Shown: in pieces, positions 57,262 through 64,000 of the stretch
How the letters are laid out: each line of letters begins with the position of its first letter
Numbering within the stretch: the stretch's first letter is position 1
Assembly (NCBI GenBank): GCA_015039365.1
Contig: WION01000012.1
Span: 310,001-374,000, forward strand
Origin: Amanita rubescens
Lineage: Eukaryota > Basidiomycota > Agaricomycetes > Agaricales > Amanitaceae
DNA: 64,000 nt
Direction of reading: 5' to 3'
Position numbers and translations under genes: made by a program
The notes under the pieces: model-generated
The model's input: the letters and a program-made list of their open reading frames with translations, nothing else
What the model was told of the DNA's origin: nothing
Databases searched by the model: none

Positions 57262-58564
57262 TTATACTTGTGCGGATGAAATGTGGAACCATTTTGATAC
57301 TGTTTGTGCGTTGGTATTAGCAAGAGCTTCAACAGGACAATGTTTTCTTTACCTGAAGGGTCGATGAGTGCAGGGGGCTTTCTCGAGTCAGGAGGAAGTT
57401 TAATGTATGCGGGGTCGTTCCTTCTCAAGAAGCCGCCGGGAGAGTTGGAAATGGTGATGTTAGAACTGACAGCCGATGAGCGATTTTTAAAAAGTGAACA
57501 TATTTAAATAGCTCACAGGGAGATATCGCAGCCAGGCGTATTGTTAGGGGCCTCGCCAGTGATGAGGCGTCGCCATGTTTCATGGCATTCGTGGATGATC
57601 TCAGTAGCATATTTCTTGTTCTTGGCTTCGCCGGAGAAAGCAAACGTGTTCTCAGGTTTACCATCGGGAATCTTGTAGATCCTAAAATAGTTCTCGTTAA
57701 TGAGGATCGTTGTCTAGCAGTATGATGCTTACCTGAACCACTCATTAGTGGCTCTGATCAAGCCAGGGAGGTGCCTCTCGACATCTTCAATGTCGTTTAG
57801 CTTGCTAGCGAGCGGATCCATGATATCAACGACGATGACTTTCCAATCTGTCTCGCCCTCGTCTAGAAGTGCCATGATACCGAGGACCTTGACCTGCTTG
57901 ACCTGGCCGACATAACCAACCTGCTCGCCGATTTCGCAGACGTCGAGTGGATCATTGTCACCCCGTGCCTTGGTCTCGGGGTGAGTCGAAAAGGGATCTT
58001 CCCATGTCTGAGTATACATGGATCAGATCCGGAGAATCGTGATGATGGAGGTCGACTAGCTTACTTGGGGGAACGCGCCGTAGTTCCAGATGTAGCCGTG
58101 GTGAGGGAAACAGTTGCGGACGAAGCGCAATCTGCCTTTCTTTACGTCCTGCTTGATGGGGTTGAAGAACTCCTCCTTTGAGATTTCCATCTTGGCGTTG
58201 GTCCAGCGGGGGACTTCGACAATCATGTTCAGGATGCCGTTGTCACGATCTGCAAAGAGAGGAATGTCATGGAAGGGAGAGATGACGGCGCCATCCTGTT
58301 CAATAAAGACGCGATGTTCTAACGTGTGAGGAGCGCCGATGAGGCGGGTTTGGTAAGCTATTCCAAAATGTTAGACGAGGACAAGACTTGGAAGGAAGAC
58401 ATACAAGCCATGGTTGAGGAAGAGGAAGAGGAGATGAGGCGGAGTTGATGGTGAAGACGAGCGGCCGTGTTTGGACGGGATGCCATACGGATAATCGGGG
58501 AAACATCGCGACGAGGGCGATCGATAACCGGACGAATTCCGCGAAGAGCAACCCTCAGCTGCAT
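57262..58564 (-). CDS. Inorganic pyrophosphatase with possible mitochondrial leader
   Basis: Minus-strand exons 58405-58564, 58065-58357, 57733-58007, 57517-57681, 57353-57465, 57262-57299 give 347 aa from the first ATG. The family I soluble PPase signature [11 protein letters not shown] is present, with [40 protein letters not shown] and an ending KWFHIS. The first 51 residues are Arg-rich with few acids and a Ser run ([20 protein letters not shown]), like a mitochondrial presequence. A later ATG ([14 protein letters not shown]) would give the usual cytosolic protein of about 296 aa. The enzyme hydrolyses PPi and drives biosynthetic reactions. The GCP4 stop codon lies 60 nt upstream on the same strand. 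Confidence 0.92.
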
Positions 58565-58624
58565 GGCCCGCCGCCTCTCCGTCCTCTCCCGTGGTATTAC
58601 CTAACTAACAATCTTATCATTTAT

Positions 58625-60857
58625 CTACGATAACCCCGCTAGGATATCCTCTTTCCCCCGTGGCTGAGACATTCCTCCGTTAAAGTCAAGCCGTAGCAGT
58701 AATCGCTCAACATGCCGTCTGCTGTCCCCCAATTCCATCATCTTCGCCGTAGCAGTGTAGCTCGCGCTGATCAGAATAGATTTTGATGATTCTGAAGCCG
58801 ATGTTAACGATTGCTGAGACGTTGATGCCGCCAGCTGTTCATGGAAAGATTCCAGCAGAGAACGGAACGTCTATTTTCCCTCAATTTCCGCTCACTGAAA
58901 GAGGTGTAAATACTACTTGCCTGGTTAATTTCGGCAACCACGCCCCACCGCTCTCGTACCATCTTCCCAACCGCATTTTCACCCTCAACCAGACTGCCCT
59001 CAAATAGCAACGCGGGTAGTACGTCCCCTCCCCACCGCTCAACTTGCGCCACGAACTGTTCACAGACCTCCAACACGGGCCGAATTATTCCCGTCAATGC
59101 AGCGTTGGTAAGGAGACATCCCGTGAGAAGCCTGTCGAGATATGTCGTATGGATTGTGCGAAGAGTTGTAAAGTCCAGTCGCGAAGTAGCATCTTCAGGC
59201 ATGCCAAGACGCGTGGGACGTGTATGACGTCCCTCTTCCGCTTCGTCCGTGCCGATCCCTCGACCCAACAGCTCTTTCAACTTTGCGAACTCCGTATCAA
59301 TGACATCCGTCATCACGTACCCAAGCAGGGTATCAAGAAACCATCCCATGTCCCTGACAACACCCCATCCGCATCTCAATAATTGTCGCCTGGCTTCAAA
59401 GTCTTCTTCAGTTCCTCCCTCACCCAGTCCTGTCCACCGTCTCCGAGCGCGCTGGGCGTTCGAAAGAGAAGACCAACAATGATGAATGCGCGTATGTGTC
59501 TTTCGCAGTGAGGACAGGAAGGAAAACAAGGTGGCATATGCACTGAGATCTGCAGGGTGCAGGAATAGATCCAAGGGCCAAGAAACGGTGTATTTGAGTA
59601 CGAGTGGTGTCCCTAGGACATGCGAATCAAAAAAATTAAGATCTGTCGAATTGTTGAACTGTCTTGATATCGATGAAGCGAGCTGACCGCGGGATAATGA
59701 CGGAAGTAATGGCCGTGTTGGTCCAGACGGCAAGGAGAACCGAACACGGGTCAAGGCTTGATCATGTTGTGCCGCTGTCCCAAGCGAAGCACGTAATAGG
59801 GCAAGATTCAGGTCCTGCTCGCGTATCATTGACGATCGTCCAGAAAGGTTGCTTAAGCGAGACAACTTGAGGCGCTCTATCTCGCGTATCAGGGCAAGCC
59901 CAAACTCCCCATTGCGCATCAAAAAATAGTTTGCTCTTTTCAACGTCAGAAAAAGGTCAAATGAACATCTATGAAAACGTACAGTGACTTGACGGCTTCC
60001 TCGACGTCCTGATGCGTAAGAACGTTTAACCAGAGCCATTCGCTCACGTTTGTCCGTATTCTTGCGACAGCAGCGTCGAACGCATGCTGATTCTCGGGAA
60101 GAGCGGTCTCTAGCATTGCTGTATGCTCTGATGCCAGATTCCGCGGTAACTGTGCCTGCCATTTCGCAGACTTGACGGTACTGACGGCTCGGCCAACATA
60201 TTCTATCGATTCGCGCGTCTGAGGGGAAACACACGATGGCACTGAACCATTTAACAGGGCATAGTTTTCTGAAGAAGCGAGAGGATCCTCGTGAGATAGT
60301 GACCCGTGAACAAGAAATGCGATGAGTTGAGTACGCCACACTCTTTGGACAGTGACGGAGAGCCGAGAAAATATTTGCGCTATTCTTTGTACACCTGTCC
60401 GCGAGCGCGATAAAAGGAGATCAATCAATGGACCAGGCTTCCATTGCTCCTCCGCCTTGAGTCCATCCATTAAAGAGGTGAGTGACGCAAGAGGAGCGTC
60501 CCATTCAGCAAAGATGGCCCTTATGGACGATAAGGGCACAAACGATTTAGCTGCAACAAGTTCCGAATCGCGTCTCAATATCTTGGCTTCCGTTTCTACC
60601 ACGAGAGTCTCATATTCATCCTTGAGAATCTGGTTCAGCGTCGAACACAACGCGCATATATAACGTGAAGGTGAGCGTGACAAAGTATGACAAGAAGACT
60701 TGACTTTCTTGTAACGATGGGCTATAAGAGCCAGAGACTCTGCGCATTGTTTCTCTCCCGGGTGCAAAAGAGATGCAAATGCAGGGTCTAGCGTTGAATC
60801 AGCGGTGAAGAGCGAAGAAGGATGACCGGCGAGAAGGAGCAGAATCTCTGCTATCAT
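58625..60857 (-). CDS. Gamma-tubulin complex component 4
   Basis: Minus-strand exons 59989-60857, 58921-59935 and 58625-58870 give 709 aa. The start MIAEILLLLAGHPSSLF is typical of GCP4. A GRIP1 region with ESLALIAHRYKKVKSS and YICALCSTLNQILKDEY is followed by GRIP2: KANYFLMRNGEFGLALIREI, LVLKYTVSWPLDLFLHPADL, YATLFSFLSSLRKTHTRIH and the closing RRHVERLLLRLDFNGGM. GCP4 is a spoke of the gamma-tubulin ring complex that nucleates microtubules. The intron 58871-58920 is GC-AG (GCAAGT donor). The first splice removes an alternative read-through that would add residues but break the GRIP boundary. Confidence 0.88.
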
Positions 60858-60905
60858 AACTGCACAGCCACCAATTGATTCTGTTCCTCTGACAATTATG
60901 CGACA
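60858..60905. promoter_or_regulatory. 48-nt divergent promoter, GCP4 / TBC gene
   Basis: Start codons are only 48 nt apart. A CCAAT box is visible at about 60871-60875. The 5' UTRs must be minimal or overlapping. Confidence 0.5.
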
Positions 60906-62974
60906 ATGGACCCTCCCCCGCCTTTGAACTTGACCGATTTCGACGACGCCTTTTCAGACGGCGAAGCAGACACTGCTTTTCATTTCTCTCCAGATGCCCT
61001 TCGCGAAGAGCTAGCCAATTTCCATCGGGCCCCTGAGCACGAAGAAACCGCAACGCACAACTTTGACCTTCAGGAAATACACGAGTCACTGCCTAACATA
61101 CACATCGGCGATACCGCACAAAGTTTGCAGAGGGATTCATCCTCTGGATCCTCCTCCACACATCATACCCCGCAGTCATCTGTTTCGCGCGCAGAGCTGG
61201 AAAACACGGAGGATGCGTCCTCTGGAATCACTAGTGTTACTGGAAGTGAAGACGCCATTAGAGCATCGACAGATTCAGCCATGAGCGAGGGGGCAGTATG
61301 TGCCATCGCAGACCTCGCACCGCCGGGTACGCCAGCCATATTGACCCCAAAGTCTGCGCCCTTGCCAGACCGTCGCTCTCCATCTTCCTTCAGCTCACTA
61401 GGCCCACCAGATACCACCATAAAGCATTCGTATTCTTCCCCTCAGCAACGCTCAGACCCTAAACCTCTTGAAAGACCGCCCATGCATCGACCATCTCGTT
61501 CCGCAGGTCCTAGCATGTTTGAAAAAGTCATGAGCAAGACTAGACCATCGTTCCTTCCACCAAAGCCTAAACAAGAAGACCGTAAGCATCTAGCCGATTG
61601 GCAGAACATGATGAAGATGAGCCAACTAGCAGGTTAGCGATCGTTGCTCAAGTCGTATCCAACGTCTCAATCTTGGCGTATAGCCGAAAAGCGCAGGAAA
61701 GCTCTACAGGAAAGACGTCTACTCCGCGAAAAAGCGATAGAGGAATCGTTAAACGTGTGGAAAAGGGACATTGTTCCCGATTGGCGCGTAGTGCACAAAG
61801 ATCCTGCCTTGCGCAAATTGTGGTGGCGTGGTATACCTACAAAATTACGGGCAGATATGTGGGAATGTGCCGTTGGAAACCCCTTGTCCCTTCGCAAAGG
61901 CAAGCGTTTCAAGTTACATTTAGCAACATTTATTTTGACTTGATCCTAACGTGTAGACCATTATCGCGCCTGCCTCTCCCGAGCGAAACGCGCTTTATCG
62001 TCAGGAATCTTTCCAGAGGCGACCTTGAGCCGCATAGAAGAAGATATATCGTCAACGTTACCCTCGATTCATATTTTTAATCGCGATTCGGGACCCCTTT
62101 ATGCCGACCTTAAAGATATGCTCTGTGCCTGGGTAATTTCCCGCAGCGATGAGGGCTTGGATTACACAACGGGTGCCGCAAAAATTGCGGCCATGATGTT
62201 AATCAATATGCCCGCGCCACAAGGGTTTAACGTCATGAAAAATCTTCTCGAAAGGCATTGTATGCGGAGCTTTTACGGGGGTGATGCCACACGAGACGAT
62301 GTAAGCTTACGTATACACAATGCATCCAACCAAGACTTAATGATTCAACAGGTTGAGGCCTATTATCGGTAAGCGTTCAGAGTGTTCGGTGCTAATCCTG
62401 CGTTTTACCGTACGCCACCAGCATATTTGATACGCTTCTGGCGGACGGCATGCCCAAAAGTGTGTCTCATTTTATTCGGCGTTAAGGCTGTCCCTAATTC
62501 GGCGGCAAGTATTCTTCAATTTCAAACAGCATCATGTGTCGCCCGCCGCGTACCTGCCCGACTGGCTTCTACCCCTCTTTTTAAATCATTTACCGTTTGA
62601 GGCTTGCGCCCGTGTTTGGGACGTTGTTATTTTAGAAGGTGATTCATTTTTGTATCGTGCGGCGTTGGCTATCTTGGCCGTTTTGGAACCTCGGCTGTTC
62701 TTCCCGGAAAGAAAGGAGTTACTTGAACTGCTCAAGTAAGTTCTCACGTACTATACATAATGGACGTATTTAATTAACGCATATGATCGCAAGGGGTGAG
62801 AATAGGGCTGCACTTGTGGTAGCTCAGCGAGAGAAACGACCTTTAGATGGAGGCAAGTATGAGATCTATGGTTTGGATGAGGAAACACTTTGGGAGCGGA
62901 TTGAGAGCATGAACGACTGGTGGAGGGAAAGTACATGGACGCGTTTGATACAACGCGAACTGCCAGATGTATAG
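60906..62974 (+). CDS. TBC domain protein, TBC1D12/14-like, dual-finger residues missing
   Basis: Exons 60906-61632, 61684-61899, 61957-62300, 62352-62368, 62422-62459, 62510-62735, 62794-62974 give 582 aa. A Ser/Pro-rich N-terminal half leads to a basic coiled region (AEKRRKALQERRLLREKAIE) and a TBC domain starting LRKLWWRGIPTKLRADMWEC. RabGAPs of this fold use an Arg finger (IxxDxxR) and a Gln finger (YxQG). Here they read IEEDISS (Ser347 in place of Arg) and YTTG (Thr386 in place of Gln). The protein may therefore bind a Rab without activating GTP hydrolysis, or work atypically. The second intron is GC-AG (GCAAGC donor at 61900). Exon 4 is 17 nt. Confidence 0.85.
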
Positions 62975-63165
62975 TATTACGGGGTGGGATTAATACCGAG
63001 GCATCAGTACTGTCAGTACGTGATGATAATCGAAAAGGTTTCAATGATGGCTGTTATGACCTCCGGGCTTTCAATGCTTCTCCGTGTATTTAAAACTGTC
63101 CACAAAGTCCACATTTAGCACAAATCAAGATATAACTAAATGTCCAAATTAAAACGAGAAAATCT
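62975..63165. other. Short convergent spacer
   Basis: About 190 nt between the TBC gene and the acyltransferase-like gene on the opposite strand. No feature is seen. Confidence 0.4.
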
Positions 63166-64000
63166 TCAAGACATATAATCATCAACGACTTGAAGCACGT
63201 TTCTCCAAAATTGTTCCACCACCGATTTGACGAATCCATTTTCATCGTAGCCCAAGCTAATCCATAGCTTTCCCGCAAATGTATATCCGAATAGAAGCAT
63301 CCCACCCGACCTTTGACGTGAACCTGTCGTAAGAGTATGCAACTGGATTCCAGGGTACGTAGCGTGCTTGTACATCGCATCCAAATTGCCAAGGAGCGAT
63401 AACCCAATCAGAGCCTTTGATGGGGGTCGCTCAGAAGCGTTGCCGAACAGCGAAACCGAATTTTGCGTTGGCTTCACGGGCTTGCCATCGTCCTGAAGTG
63501 CAAAAGTCTGGGCACGCTCGCTTCTCTCGCGAGCCATCTGGCGACAGCGTGATATGAGCATCGGGGTCTTCATCGCTGCGGTGCTCTGCTTCTTGGCTTC
63601 GCGACTTCTGTGCCAGAAAGTGGGAGCCAAGTCTTGAGAAGCGGGAAAGAAGGATGGGAGGATGACGTTGAAGTATCCGATGGCGATGAACCAATAGGAA
63701 TCGTGCAACGCTGGTTCGCTTAATAGGTTGGGTCGCACGTTGAGTGCGGAATACATCATACTGGGAATTATGTTGGAGACGAACGTATGAATAACGTGAA
63801 GGAACGTACCTTGGCAGCTCGGGTGACTCGCTTGATGTCTTGGCCCATGCTAGATTGCAGGCAGCAAAAAGAGCGCTTGATACTGACACTCCCTGCGCCT
63901 TGCATTTTTTAAGGATAGCCTTCGTACGCTGAGCGTCGAAAGCTTCGTTGTGAACCACTGTCTTCCTATCGGATCCCGACTGCCTCGGAAATACTTGGCC
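63166..64000 (-). CDS. Partial CoA-dependent acyltransferase-like protein (C-terminal part)
   Basis: Minus-strand exons 63810-64000 (open at the window edge) and 63166-63760 encode the last 260 or so residues. Visible motifs are AILKKCKAQGVSVSSALFAA followed by CNLAWAKTS, the core helix of condensation/alcohol acetyltransferase-like folds. Later come SALNVRPNLL (where bacterial relatives have a conserved Asn-Arg), YFNVILPSFFP and a hydrophobic GLSLLGNLDAMYKH. The HHxxxD catalytic motif would lie upstream of the window, so activity cannot be judged. Relatives transfer acyl groups to alcohols or secondary metabolites. Identification is by pattern only. Confidence 0.5.

Noticed and set aside
1..64000. 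CRISPR arrays, rRNA and tRNA genes
   Set aside because: No regularly spaced repeats, no rRNA-like blocks and no convincing tRNA A-box/B-box pair were seen by eye. A tRNA scan could still find one.

Overview
This window is nuclear DNA from a filamentous basidiomycete, most likely an Agaricomycete. Genes are split by many introns of about 45-65 nt with GTRNGY donors and YAG acceptors. Several encoded families are typical of that class: an enlarged G-alpha-like protein, a Ser/Gly/Asn-rich single-pass membrane protein, a short F-box protein, a GHFTLAP-type sugar transporter and an ENC-type hypothetical protein. I rebuilt most genes exon by exon by requiring reading phase to close across every splice junction. 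Exon coordinates are given in the entries.

Layout. 0.06-8.7 kb holds an F-box gene, importin-9/Kap114, an arginine/serine-rich nuclear protein and a GH18 chitinase-like enzyme. 8.7-14 kb is an accessory block. It holds a two-domain AAA-ATPase-like plus PD-(D/E)XK nuclease-like gene, then two nested non-coding repeat units separated by ATCTAC, and the whole block is bracketed by an exact 33-nt inverted repeat. 14.6-30 kb holds an F-box-like gene, COG8, two membrane proteins, the G-alpha-like protein, RPF2, RidA, proteasome alpha5 and inositol monophosphatase. 30.4-35.3 kb holds two broken genes: a sugar transporter and an RNase III-like/dsRNA-binding protein. 35.6-47.6 kb holds a C2H2 factor, Raptor and dynactin p150. 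48-52.5 kb is mixed accessory DNA with a kinase-like gene, a broken hypothetical, a transposase scrap and an intact RNase III-like/dsRNA-binding paralogue. 52.5-64 kb holds POM152, inorganic pyrophosphatase, gamma-tubulin complex component 4, a TBC protein and a partial acyltransferase-like gene.

Working together. Most genes are housekeeping: nuclear import and pore structure (importin-9, POM152), ribosome assembly (RPF2), TORC1 (Raptor), Golgi tethering (COG8), microtubules (dynactin, GCP4), protein turnover (alpha5, F-box) and phosphate or imine clean-up (PPase, IMPase, RidA). They are packed with very short divergent promoters, for example Raptor/dynactin (71 nt), RNase III-like/POM152 (69 nt) and GCP4/TBC (48 nt).

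Most worth a second look: the RNase III-like/dsRNA-binding pair, in which both members lack catalytic residues and one is decaying; the ATPase-nuclease gene in its repeat-bracketed island; an AT-AG intron in importin-9; an atypical G-alpha and TBC protein that lack catalytic residues; and eight single-base frame breaks that are all +1.
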